From the IMG/VR virus record IMGVR_UViG_3300005095_000034, positions 1 through 32,775 of that record: a stretch of 32,775 nucleotides of DNA; one strand, 5' to 3'. Within the stretch, counting starts at the first letter, position 1, and every line of letters begins with the position of its first letter. The DNA is from a virus. This document shows positions 16,318 through 24,509 of this stretch, piece after piece. The notes beneath the pieces were generated by a model that was not told the DNA's origin, did not search any database, and was given only the letters and a program-made list of their open reading frames with translations. The translations under genes were made by a program, and so were the position numbers.

Positions 16318-16707
16318 ATGACTTTTAAAAATATTACAGAAAATGCGGTACTGAATGCAGCAGGAAGGCTTGTAGATCCAGGATCAGAGATTTTCATGCC
16401 TGTTGAATATTATGCCAAACATAAAGGCTTCGTGGATAGATATGTTGAGGCAAAAAAAGCAGAAATTGGTGGACTTGATGAGTATAAGAAATTCCTTGAG
16501 GAAGGCGAAGTAGAAGAAAAGAAAGATGAAAAAGTTGACCTAATGGAAGAGGTACTAAAAGAGGAATCAGAAAATAAAGAAGTAAAAGAAGAGCCTAAAG
16601 CGGAAGAAGAGAAAAAAGAGCCTAAAAAAGAAGAAGAAAAGAAAGAGGCTCCCAAAAAGAAGACAACAGCCAGACGAAGAAAGCCTGCAGCTAAAGCCGC
16701 AGAATAA
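16318..16707 (+). CDS. small protein with highly charged Lys/Glu C-terminal tail, 129 aa
   Basis: ATG at 16318 follows AAAGGA. The first 55 residues look folded (NAVLNAAGRLVDPGSEIFMP, then VEYYAKHKGFVDRYVEAKKA). From about residue 58 to the end the protein is nearly all Glu and Lys, ending in a basic, Ala/Pro/Lys/Arg-rich segment of the histone H1 tail type (KKKTTARRRKPAAKAAE). Such tails can bind DNA or act as flexible linkers. It is the first gene of the connector operon, after the capsid genes, so a head-completion or DNA-contacting internal head protein is plausible. I recognise no family. Its antisense strand encodes an artefactual Ser-rich frame. Confidence 0.6.
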   Translation: MTFKNITENAVLNAAGRLVDPGSEIFMPVEYYAKHKGFVDRYVEAKKAEIGGLDEYKKFLEEGEVEEKKDEKVDLMEEVLKEESENKEVKEEPKAEEEKKEPKKEEEKKEAPKKKTTARRRKPAAKAAE

Positions 16708-16725
16708 TAATCATACGGAGCAATC

Positions 16726-17202
16726 ATGCTTGATGCTGAAATTATAAAAGAGTATATAAAAGACAAGCCTGAACTGAATATTCTGTATGACAATATGGAA
16801 CAATTCAGTGAAGATCTGATGGATGTCATTATACCAATGACATATGCGGAAGCATCCGTGATTGCTCCTGCTATAGCCAGAGACCCGTCAAATGTTCCTG
16901 ATGTGATAATGTTGCATGGGGTTATTGCCAGACTGTTGGAGTCTGAGTCGTTTTTGGAGCTCAGAAATCAGCTTCAATATCAAGATAATAACATGTCAAG
17001 TTTGCCATTATCTGCAAAGCAGGGACAATATACTCAGCTATCCCAACTGATGAGAAATATGTTTCATCAGCTGCTTACATCCTATGCAACTGCTTCATTC
17101 TATAATACTGCATGGGGAGGGGTCACTTCGAATTCAATTGATTACGACACAATGTATTCTGGATACTTTGGCGCTCCAATGTATGAAGACCTTTGGATTT
17201 AA
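16726..17202 (+). CDS. putative head-tail connector protein, 158 aa
   Basis: ATG at 16726 follows CGGAG. The protein is largely helical: MEQFSEDLMDVIIPMTYAEA, VIMLHGVIARLLESESFLEL and QYTQLSQLMRNMFHQLLTSY, followed by a Gly/Tyr/Ser-rich C-terminus (NTAWGGVTSNS). Size, helical content and position between the capsid and the tail-completion genes match head-tail adaptor proteins of myoviruses, but no sequence signature proves it. It lies three bases before the next gene. Function inferred by position. Confidence 0.5.
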   Translation: MLDAEIIKEYIKDKPELNILYDNMEQFSEDLMDVIIPMTYAEASVIAPAIARDPSNVPDVIMLHGVIARLLESESFLELRNQLQYQDNNMSSLPLSAKQGQYTQLSQLMRNMFHQLLTSYATASFYNTAWGGVTSNSIDYDTMYSGYFGAPMYEDLWI

Positions 17203-17205
17203 TAT

Positions 17206-17994
17206 ATGAGAGCAAAGATATCAAAGCCAAGTACGAATGAGCTCAGAGTAAGTTTTTCTGAGCCATCAACTATAGATAGCGGAATCATTGAATTGTATGC
17301 ATATCTAAAAAAAGGAAATTCTGAAAAAATAGCAGAGCTCCCATATGACAAAGAGGAGTTGAGCTATGTTTTCAATTTGGAGGATCAGCTTCCAAGGAAT
17401 ATAGGAGATTTAGACTTCCAGATAATTGTGAAAAATGATTCACAGTCAGAAGAATCAAGAAGGCTAAGGTTATACGGAGATGCTCCACATCATTTATCTG
17501 GTGTTTTAAAAAAGGTAAGATATGATTTTGATATTGTATCAAGAAGATACAATGGGAGTATTGCTTATTTCTTCAAAAAGTTGCCTGGGACTAAAAAATG
17601 CAGTGAATGTTGGGATGAAGATTTACAATCATCAAATAATAGCAACTGCAAGGCATGTGGTGGGGATGGATACATAACAACATACTCGAAACCATACAAG
17701 ACAGTATGCGGTCCAATGTTATGGCAAGACGAGGCGTATGTTGTTGACTCACCTGGAAAAACAATAGCTGATCCAACCGTAAAGGTGTCTGCACTTGGTG
17801 ATCTTCCGCTTGTAACAGATGACATAATATACTATGTGAAAACTGGAGACTTTCTTCGTGTTGCCAGAAGAATGGTCAGCGAAACACAATCGTCAATAGT
17901 GTTGCAGAGCTTTTTTGCAAAAATAATTCCATCAGATACCCCAGAAGCTACAATATGCATGAATAGGCTAAAAGATGAGGGGATAATAAAATGA
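17206..17994 (+). CDS. putative neck/head-completion protein with CxxC zinc motif, 262 aa
   Basis: ATG at 17206, three bases after the upstream stop, with no strong ribosome binding site; coupling to the upstream gene is likely. The N-terminal 90 residues look beta-rich (immunoglobulin-like). In the middle lies KKCSECWDED (C132, C135), followed by SNCKACGGDGYI (C148, C151), a four-cysteine zinc knuckle of the CxxC..CxxCGGxG kind seen in a family of phage structural proteins located in the neck region that I recall from large myoviruses. The C-terminal part is alpha/beta and ends one gene before the sheath. The stop overlaps the next start in ATGA. Likely a head-closure or neck protein. Confidence 0.6.
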   Translation: MRAKISKPSTNELRVSFSEPSTIDSGIIELYAYLKKGNSEKIAELPYDKEELSYVFNLEDQLPRNIGDLDFQIIVKNDSQSEESRRLRLYGDAPHHLSGVLKKVRYDFDIVSRRYNGSIAYFFKKLPGTKKCSECWDEDLQSSNNSNCKACGGDGYITTYSKPYKTVCGPMLWQDEAYVVDSPGKTIADPTVKVSALGDLPLVTDDIIYYVKTGDFLRVARRMVSETQSSIVLQSFFAKIIPSDTPEATICMNRLKDEGIIK

Positions 17995-18719
17995 GTGATA
18001 GTGTTAATATTGGTGCTGAAAGTGTATATGATTCTAGCGGATGTCCTATTGGAGGATTAGAAGAGAAAACATTCTGGTCTATAAATATAGAGGAAGCGGA
18101 GTTAAAAAACGCCACAAATATAGTTGGATATTATATGAGGATGATAAGGTCATACCTCTCATCATTTAGTGGTCTGGAAAATATACAAGTGAAGCCTGCA
18201 ATAAATAAAAATTTAGCAGAGGATTATGGTGGCCCGGTTGTTGTAGTTCAAAGGGGCCAGTTGTCTCCTGCGAATGTAGGAATCCTTAACTCAAATAGAT
18301 TGTCTGAGACAGGAATGATAAGTTCAGAAAATTTCGAGGCAATGTATCCAGAGGCAAGCTTTGAAGATTCAAGAGTAACAACAGAACTAATGAATATGAT
18401 GGTTACTGTTACGGTGTTCGGAATGTCACATGCGGAAACAGAGAGAATATCAATGCTTGTTTTTAATTTAATACATGCAACGAGTTATGATATTTTGAAA
18501 AAAACTTTTGGATTTATAGTTTCTGTAAATCCTCCAATTGTTTCTCAAGTTGGTGTCGAAGAAAAACACTCAGAAATTTATAGCTGCCAATTGGCATGGT
18601 CAGTTGACTACAAAGACGACTCTGTACTCCTGATTCGTAAAAACCTTATAAAATATGCTACAATTATGGTACGAGAGCAGGACGAGAATAGAACAAAAAT
18701 CGTCTCGTCTCAAACGTAA
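17991..18719 (+). CDS. putative tail terminator/completion protein, 242 aa
   Basis: ATG at 17991 overlaps the previous gene (ATGA). The protein has an N-terminal acidic extension, a helix with NIVGYYMRMIRSYLSSF, strands such as GPVVVVQRGQ, MMVTVTVFG and EIYSCQLAWSVDY, and a central helix (ETERISMLVFNLIHATSYDI). This alpha/beta pattern, with a strand carrying 'VVVQRG' and a final 'W.V.Y', and the position directly before the sheath gene, suit a tail-terminator or tail-completion protein that caps the tube and sheath before head joining. Assignment is from pattern and context, not a firm family match. Confidence 0.55.
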   Translation: MSDSVNIGAESVYDSSGCPIGGLEEKTFWSINIEEAELKNATNIVGYYMRMIRSYLSSFSGLENIQVKPAINKNLAEDYGGPVVVVQRGQLSPANVGILNSNRLSETGMISSENFEAMYPEASFEDSRVTTELMNMMVTVTVFGMSHAETERISMLVFNLIHATSYDILKKTFGFIVSVNPPIVSQVGVEEKHSEIYSCQLAWSVDYKDDSVLLIRKNLIKYATIMVREQDENRTKIVSSQT

Positions 18720-18750
18720 CTAAAACCAAAAATATAAAAAGGAAAAAGAT

Positions 18751-21006
18751 ATGGGTATAAGACCTTATGTGGCAATTCGCCAAGATTTGTCTGACAGTGC
18801 TCCTAATATTCTTGAAAGCCAGATGAAAGGCATCCTTGTCGGCCCGTCTGTACAGGAAGAGGATACATTTGACGAAAGGGTTAACGTCAGTAGTATCTAT
18901 GGAAGCATTTCTCAAATCATGGAAAGAGCCTCGACAGATCCTGTTTTTGTTGCTGTTGTAGGGCTAAACTCCGGGGCAAATGTAGATTTTGATACACTGG
19001 AATTTGGCGCAAAAGATGCTGTTGTGAGAATTGATCCTCAAGGCGAATATTCTGCAACTATAAAAAGTACAGATGAGAGATACATTCTAAAGGTTGATTT
19101 GTCAGCAGATGATGGAGCCGATGGTAAAGTTACGATTGATTCTCTGCTCAGAAAAGGTGCTGAAGAAGGAGACCTGATTTCGGTAACTTACAATAATGGA
19201 ACCGAAGATGTTACTGTAGATACAAAGATAAGATCTTTTGAAATTGTCACAAACGAGGATGGAACGAAAGAGCTATATATCACACTATGGACTGAGATTG
19301 CAGATACAGCAGTGGACGAAACCACCGTATTGTCTTTGGTTGAAAGCAAGGTTGTAAGCGAGGCCAGAATAAGAGCCCTTGAGCCACTTGAGATCAGGCC
19401 TGATGAAAACACCGGGACCTCTTATGTTATAGATAATACTGTGAACCCTGATGATGGCACATTTGTTCTTGATCTGTATGTGTATATGCCGTTAACTGCT
19501 CCTAATGGTCCAGATTTTACAAATAGGATTATTTCTACAGACAGAATAACAACTCTCTCAAATTATGAAGAGGTAGCAAATACTTACAAGGTTACTGATG
19601 GAAGCCTGTACAACTTCTTTGTTGCCAACAGGGTTGATCTTGCAAACAATATTTTTGAAGTAACCACAGAAAACTATGTTGATATTCTTGGAAAACCAAC
19701 AAGAAGAAATAAGCTATCATATGCCATGAAGCTGATTGCAGCAGAGGTTCCTGGCGCAACAATGAAAGTGTATGTTACAGAAAGCGATAATCCTGATGAC
19801 TATACTCTATCGCTTGGAAAAATTGCCACATCAGATGTTGTATATAGCGTAACGCCACTAACTGATGATCAGTCAGTGTTGAATTCTCTTGTTGGAATGG
19901 TTCAGGTTGCAGCAACCGATACTATCGCAAAGTGGAAAATGGGAGTTATGTGCCCACGTGTGCCACATTTTGATAAAAAGATCGAGACAGGAAACTACAC
20001 CATAACTAGAATTGGTGATACATATTCTTATTATGTTGAATCTTCTGACGGAGGATTCTTGACTGTCGGTGTTCGTGAAGGTGATGTTATTCTCGGCTCA
20101 GAAAGCCTCGCAACCGCAGAAGCAACATATTACGATGTTCCATCAGAGACATACTCAAGCGCTGCATATGCTAGAGTTGACAGCGTTGTTACTGACAACA
20201 AACTGATTGTTACGGCATACTCACAAGCAGATACGCTTGACAATATTCTTAGCGGTCAAAACCTGATTGTAGGAAAAATCAATAAGTATGATGATATCAG
20301 GCAGCACATCCAAGATTATCTTAGCTCAATCTCCAACCACGGAATTGTAAGCATGTTCCCTGATAAGTATGAGTTTACTACTGACGAAGGAGAAGTCCTG
20401 CTTCCAGGATATTATGCTGCAGCAGTATTGAATGGAATCATGGCACATCTTCCTCCTCAGCAAGGACTGTCAAACCTGTCTTTCAATAGTATCAATAGGG
20501 TCATTGGAAGCAGCTTTGTATATACTGACGGAGAGCTTGATGAGATTGCATCAGCCGGAGCACTTGTAGTTATTCAGGAAAGCTATTCTTCCAGGCCGTA
20601 TATCCTGAGACAGCTTACTACTGATATGCAGTCACTTGAGTCTATGGAGATCAATAAAGTAAGATGTATGGACTATGCAACACTTGGTTTTGCATCTGTG
20701 CTTGATGGATTTGTTGGGAAAAGAAATGTTACTAGCGAAAACGTAAAGGATATCAGCACGCTGCTATTCCAGGCCGGAGAAACAATGATTAGGTCTACAT
20801 ATAATGCTTATCTTGGGTCAGTAATCACATGGTTCAAGATTGTTGATGTCTATGTTCCAGATGGCGAAACAGATGCCATTACGGCAATCATCGAGGTTGA
20901 GACACCTACGTCTCTTAATAAAATTAGATTGTTTGTATCTAGCGGAATGGATCAGCCAACTGATGCCGTTAGCCTTGATACTTTAACAACAACAACTACT
21001 GCATAA
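18751..21006 (+). CDS. contractile tail sheath protein
   Basis: Polymerises around the tail tube and contracts to drive it through the host envelope. ATG at 18751 follows AAAAAGGA. The 751 residues start with MGIRPYVAIRQD and a segment KGILVGPSVQEEDTF typical of sheath N-termini. The C-terminal third has the conserved sheath features: YYAAAVLNGIMAHLPPQQGL, then FNSINRVIG, LDEIASAGALVVIQ, YILRQLTTDMQSLESMEINK, and a final DAITAIIEVETPTSLNKIRL strand. It is longer than many sheaths, with extra beta domains in the middle (about residues 130-500) that would protrude outside. The gene is followed after ten bases by a small tube candidate. It confirms a contractile tail. Confidence 0.9.
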   Translation: MGIRPYVAIRQDLSDSAPNILESQMKGILVGPSVQEEDTFDERVNVSSIYGSISQIMERASTDPVFVAVVGLNSGANVDFDTLEFGAKDAVVRIDPQGEYSATIKSTDERYILKVDLSADDGADGKVTIDSLLRKGAEEGDLISVTYNNGTEDVTVDTKIRSFEIVTNEDGTKELYITLWTEIADTAVDETTVLSLVESKVVSEARIRALEPLEIRPDENTGTSYVIDNTVNPDDGTFVLDLYVYMPLTAPNGPDFTNRIISTDRITTLSNYEEVANTYKVTDGSLYNFFVANRVDLANNIFEVTTENYVDILGKPTRRNKLSYAMKLIAAEVPGATMKVYVTESDNPDDYTLSLGKIATSDVVYSVTPLTDDQSVLNSLVGMVQVAATDTIAKWKMGVMCPRVPHFDKKIETGNYTITRIGDTYSYYVESSDGGFLTVGVREGDVILGSESLATAEATYYDVPSETYSSAAYARVDSVVTDNKLIVTAYSQADTLDNILSGQNLIVGKINKYDDIRQHIQDYLSSISNHGIVSMFPDKYEFTTDEGEVLLPGYYAAAVLNGIMAHLPPQQGLSNLSFNSINRVIGSSFVYTDGELDEIASAGALVVIQESYSSRPYILRQLTTDMQSLESMEINKVRCMDYATLGFASVLDGFVGKRNVTSENVKDISTLLFQAGETMIRSTYNAYLGSVITWFKIVDVYVPDGETDAITAIIEVETPTSLNKIRLFVSSGMDQPTDAVSLDTLTTTTTA

Positions 21007-21016
21007 AGGATTTTAA

Positions 21017-21328
21017 ATGGGTCAGATTTCACTTGAGACTTCTGTATGTGATGTTGTTCTTTCCGCTAGCGGACAGTGTGGACCTGATGCTGTTCCGCTG
21101 TATGAAGCAGGAGAGAACAAGATTAAATGTGTTATTGCAATGGAGGCTATGGGTCAACTTTCAATCTCTAAGGCCTCAAAAGTTCCAGGAGAAAGTGCAC
21201 CAACAACAGCAAGTTATGGCGCTGTAACTATGCTTGACTATGTAATCAAAAAAGGTGTACAGGCTCAGTCTGGGCAGGCATATATCGTTGACTCATATAC
21301 TCTTCTTGGGCGATGTCAGCAGGAATAA
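21017..21328 (+). CDS. small beta-rich tail protein, tube candidate, 103 aa
   Basis: ATG at 21017 follows AAAGGA, ten bases after the sheath stop. The 103 residues contain four cysteines (C11, C21, C38 and C100), and strands such as NKIKCVIAMEAMGQLSISK. The gene directly after the sheath is usually the tail tube in myoviruses, and small tubes (about 110-120 residues in Mu-type phages) exist, so a tube is the most likely role. The N-terminus (MGQISLETS) is like the one at 29377 (MGQITLDNG), which may be coincidence. No tube-specific motif was found, so the identity remains open. Confidence 0.45.
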   Translation: MGQISLETSVCDVVLSASGQCGPDAVPLYEAGENKIKCVIAMEAMGQLSISKASKVPGESAPTTASYGAVTMLDYVIKKGVQAQSGQAYIVDSYTLLGRCQQE

Positions 21329-21341
21329 AATGATGCTCCTG

Positions 21342-21350
21342 TGATATAAT
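21342..21350 (+). promoter_or_regulatory. extended -10 box TGATATAAT within a palindrome, upstream of 21396 gene
   Basis: TGATATAAT sits in the perfect inverted repeat GTGATAT-A-ATATCAC (21341-21355), 45 bases before the start codon. No -35 hexamer is seen. The palindrome covers the whole box, so a regulator could bind it as a dimer and block RNA polymerase. Confidence 0.5.
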
Positions 21351-21361
21351 ATCACCAGTCA

Positions 21362-21381
21362 GCTGGGGCTACTGCCTCAGC
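21362..21381 (+). other. 5' leader hairpin of the spike-like gene
   Basis: GCTGGGGC (21362-21369) pairs with GCCTCAGC (21374-21381), including one G-U pair, across the loop TACT. It would lie near the 5' end of a transcript started from the box at 21342-21350 and ends shortly before the GGAG ribosome binding site. An alternative pairing TGATGCT (21331-21337) with AGCATCA (21379-21385) would compete in read-through transcripts. Confidence 0.5.
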
Positions 21382-21395
21382 ATCATGGAGCATAG

Positions 21396-23357
21396 ATGAG
21401 CAAATTTCTTCTTAAAACAGAACACAAAAGTGTAAACACAACACAGACACTCTTTCCTAATACACATACGCAGGCTCACCAACAAACATCTTTCATAGTA
21501 AATGTAGTTGAGATTTTAAGAGAAGAAGGCATTTGTCGTGTAAAATCAGATAGTCTTCCTGATAATGCAAAGGTATTCTATACTCCAGAATCAGGTGTAA
21601 GAGAAGGTGGTGCTGCTATAGTGCAAGTATCACACGGTGTGCCAATAATTACAAGGGCTCTTGATACTGGAACAAAAAACAAAGCTTTGATAGATCCATT
21701 GTCTGAGTTTTTTAATGGAGAGTTTTATAGACTTAAGGAACCAACAGCATCTGATTCTGGAGACTATCAGAGCTTAGTGCATGAAAGTTCAGGCGTTGTG
21801 CATGATGATAGCGAAAAAGTATTTGCATGTGATTTTTCAGGGTTAAAGGCTGGCTTAATAAGTTCTGTTATGTTCTATGAGGCTAATTCTAAATTTATAA
21901 GCACATATGGTCAGGCGACTGTAGCAGCAGACTCTATATCTCTAGTTTCATATGGAGGACTTCTAGGTTTTACTGAGCCATCTGGAGGAGAGAAGAGCGG
22001 ATATGTAGGTATGTCATCTGTTGATATAGATGAGGAAGATGATCAGGTTGTTATTGAAAATACTGTTGAATACAGAGGGAATGTATCAAAGGCTCTTTCT
22101 GATGCTTCTATTGAGATACAAGGAATTACCGGGAACCCAAAATCATCTATATATGATTCCGTATATGCACTTATTGTTTTTGGTGATGATATAGATGATT
22201 TTAAAGTTGAAACAAAAAGCGCATCACATACATATATACATAGGGAACTAAAAGTGATAGGAGGAGGAGGATCAGATGAGAGGGTTGTTCACAATAGGCT
22301 AGCTGCTGAAGCTGGAATAAATGATGACTCTATGAATTATAGATGCATAGTCGCAAGAGTTGGTGGAGAAGTCACTCCTATAGTGTACATGAAATACATA
22401 ACTAGAAATGGTGATGTTTATGAGTTTAATGCTGGGGAAAAAATCTTATTTTCTGAAGAAGAGAAATCAATAAACGTGAAAGAGAAAACAGTTATAGAGC
22501 TTGGTTTTACGAGAACTCTTTTCCAAACTGATCATTTTTTCAACCAGTATCCGACAAGTGAAAGTACATCATTCTACACAGAAATATATGGAACAAAGAT
22601 AGACGAGCTTAAGGGTGATCATTATGTTCATGAATATAGATATTTGAATAATCTATATATAAATAGTTCTACAATATATGAGATAGATGAATCGTCATCA
22701 ATTAAAACATTTGAATATGTTGATTCACCGATAAAATCCACGGCAAACAGCATTTTGTTTGAAGAATTTACTGGAAATTCAGATATTGGAGTGTCAAAGC
22801 CTGTAAAGTCAGCAATATATTCTGATGATAGTGGAAACACTGCTGAGGAATCTGTTATGGTCGGTTCTGGTACTGAATTTATGTATTCTGCAACAAATGG
22901 GAAGTATACATCTATAGTATATAATGGGTCATCAGGATTTGTTTCCATAAATGACGGATATGACGTAATACAGTCAAAAATACTTACTGTTGATTCAGAT
23001 TTTTCTTATTTTTCTGGAACGACATCAATGAATTCCCTTATAGTAGATGGGGATATATATGTTTCTGCTAAGAATATAGTATTTAGGGCAAAGGAGTCCT
23101 TATATATCGGAGGAAGATTTGTTTCAGGCGAATCAGATATGTTTTCATTTACGTTTAACGATAATTTTGTTGTTTCTTATTCTGGAGTAGATATTGAAAC
23201 AGACAAGCAGAGCCCCATCTTGTTTATGAGCTCTGATACTGCGTATATTGCAGCAGAACAGGCTGTTGTATATGGTGGAGATACAATATATGGTTTTGCT
23301 GACAATTTTGCAGCATTTGGTGCAGATAAATCTATATTTTTTGGAAGCCAGACATGA
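21396..23357 (+). CDS. putative baseplate spike-like protein (OB-like N-terminus, beta-helical C-terminus), 653 aa
   Basis: ATG at 21396 follows GGAG. Residues about 30-110 have the strand pattern of the small OB-fold barrel of phage spike/hub proteins (FIVNVVEILREEGICRVKS, then GGAAIVQVSHGVPIITRAL). The middle is a large insertion with many beta strands, and the last 130 residues show short strand repeats (SLIVDGDIYVSAKNIVFRAK, AYIAAEQAVVYGGDTIYGF) reminiscent of a triple beta-helix as in gp5-like needle proteins. No lysozyme domain or His-rich iron tip was found. A spike or hub-associated protein is my best reading. Position between tube and chaperone genes is unusual for it, so confidence is moderate. 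The stop overlaps the next start (ATGA). Confidence 0.5.
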   Translation: MSKFLLKTEHKSVNTTQTLFPNTHTQAHQQTSFIVNVVEILREEGICRVKSDSLPDNAKVFYTPESGVREGGAAIVQVSHGVPIITRALDTGTKNKALIDPLSEFFNGEFYRLKEPTASDSGDYQSLVHESSGVVHDDSEKVFACDFSGLKAGLISSVMFYEANSKFISTYGQATVAADSISLVSYGGLLGFTEPSGGEKSGYVGMSSVDIDEEDDQVVIENTVEYRGNVSKALSDASIEIQGITGNPKSSIYDSVYALIVFGDDIDDFKVETKSASHTYIHRELKVIGGGGSDERVVHNRLAAEAGINDDSMNYRCIVARVGGEVTPIVYMKYITRNGDVYEFNAGEKILFSEEEKSINVKEKTVIELGFTRTLFQTDHFFNQYPTSESTSFYTEIYGTKIDELKGDHYVHEYRYLNNLYINSSTIYEIDESSSIKTFEYVDSPIKSTANSILFEEFTGNSDIGVSKPVKSAIYSDDSGNTAEESVMVGSGTEFMYSATNGKYTSIVYNGSSGFVSINDGYDVIQSKILTVDSDFSYFSGTTSMNSLIVDGDIYVSAKNIVFRAKESLYIGGRFVSGESDMFSFTFNDNFVVSYSGVDIETDKQSPILFMSSDTAYIAAEQAVVYGGDTIYGFADNFAAFGADKSIFFGSQT

Positions 23358-23854
23358 TAAGTGAAAATTACGAAATAGTAAGAAAGATTGAGCTAAGTAA
23401 TTTTATTGCATATTCTGCTTTGTCTGCGTCGTATGCATGGACAAATGAGAGAATAGTAAAGATAATAGATGAGATGATTTCATCAGGAAGTAGTGCCACC
23501 GACATAATCAACAATCCAGAAGTACTAAATATGATAGGGATGGACATCTTTAATGCCCCATATACTATGGATGAGAATGGGGCGTGGAGCTTTAAAATGC
23601 CAGTTCTTGACGATACTACAAATGATGGAATAGCATCTTTAAAAATAATAGGAACAGTTTATAAATATATAATATCACCAATAGTTCATAATAGAAAAGT
23701 TGGCTTCATGAACAAGACAGTTTTTGTTTTGTATAATGACAATATAGAGGTTGAGTATGAGGATGAAAACTCTAGAACAGATTTAAATATGTCAAATATT
23801 ATAATAAATACTGTTTCAGTATTTTTAACACAGAAATATAAACAAGGAGAGTAG
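23354..23854 (+). CDS. unrecognised 166-aa protein
   Basis: ATG at 23354 overlaps the previous stop (ATGA) and follows GGAAG. An N-terminal helical part (KIELSNFIAYSALSASYAW) precedes a region with DGIASLKIIGTVYKYIISPI and strands in the C-terminal half (TVFVLYNDNIEVEYED). There is no signal peptide; the hydrophobic stretches are too short and too polar for a membrane helix. It lies one base before the tail assembly chaperone. A small tail-assembly or tube-associated protein is plausible from context only. Confidence 0.5.
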   Translation: MISENYEIVRKIELSNFIAYSALSASYAWTNERIVKIIDEMISSGSSATDIINNPEVLNMIGMDIFNAPYTMDENGAWSFKMPVLDDTTNDGIASLKIIGTVYKYIISPIVHNRKVGFMNKTVFVLYNDNIEVEYEDENSRTDLNMSNIIINTVSVFLTQKYKQGE

Positions 23855-23855
23855 T

Positions 23856-24509
23856 ATGAGCAACGTTGATGACAAGATAATTGAAAAGCTTAATAGTGAA
23901 ACAAATGGGGGGCTGAAGCCTTTTAGCACCGTTGATGGTGGATCGGCTAACAAAAAAACTCCATCAGATGAAGGAGCTAAAGAAGGAATCAGCATTTCAA
24001 ATAATGAAGATGCAAGTGCAGAAATTGATATGATCCAAGAAACTGTGCATGTTGGAGAAGATAGGCTTTCTAAAGTTATGGATAAGAAAGAGTCTATAGA
24101 GGATAAACTAAAAGAACTTGGTTTATCAAAAGACGAAGTTATGGATATGATTTTCCAACTAACAGATGATGGATATATAGAAGAAAGGGTATCTCTATAC
24201 GGAGGAAGGCTTACTGCCCTTTTCAGAAGTCCAAAAATGATAGATACAGCAATCTTCATAGACATAATGGATGAGGAGGAGATGAATACTCCTGCAAAAG
24301 TAGAATTTTATGTAAACCTATACTCATTAGCTTCAATCCTTATTAGATATAAAGGCGAAAACCTTGAAGGCATGTCCATAAAAGAACGTGCAAAATGGAT
24401 AGAGGAGAATATTCCAACTGCTCTGTACAAGGTGATACTTAAAAAAGGCCTTGAATTTCTCAGAAAAGTTGAGCTATTGTCATCAGAAGAGGTGGCAAAT
24501 TTTTTCTAA
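23856..24509 (+). CDS. tail assembly chaperone, short form, 217 aa
   Basis: ATG at 23856 follows GGAGAG, one base after the upstream stop. The N-terminal 80 residues are low-complexity and charged. The C-terminal domain (about 80-217) reads LGLSKDEVMDMIFQLTDDGY, IEERVSLYGGRLTALFRSP, FYVNLYSLASILIRYKGENL and ends WIEENIPTALYKVILKKGLE with a final VANFF, the helical layout and 'V.NF' ending typical of tail assembly chaperones that bind the tape measure during tail assembly. The gene stands directly before the tape measure, the expected place. It ends in a slippery AAATTTTTTC and a hairpin, so a longer product is expected (see 23856-24817). Confidence 0.75.
   Translation: MSNVDDKIIEKLNSETNGGLKPFSTVDGGSANKKTPSDEGAKEGISISNNEDASAEIDMIQETVHVGEDRLSKVMDKKESIEDKLKELGLSKDEVMDMIFQLTDDGYIEERVSLYGGRLTALFRSPKMIDTAIFIDIMDEEEMNTPAKVEFYVNLYSLASILIRYKGENLEGMSIKERAKWIEENIPTALYKVILKKGLEFLRKVELLSSEEVANFF

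Noticed and set aside
16410-16829. Minus-strand Ser/Phe-rich frame (139 codons) opposite 16318-16829
   Set aside because: It is the mirror of the Lys/Glu-rich tail (GAA and AAG read as TTC and CTT), so it is an artefact of composition.
23661-23680. TATATAATATCACCA inside the 23354 gene, similar to the box at 21342
   Set aside because: Lies inside coding sequence with no start codon at the right distance; AT-rich codons such as ATA make chance matches likely.
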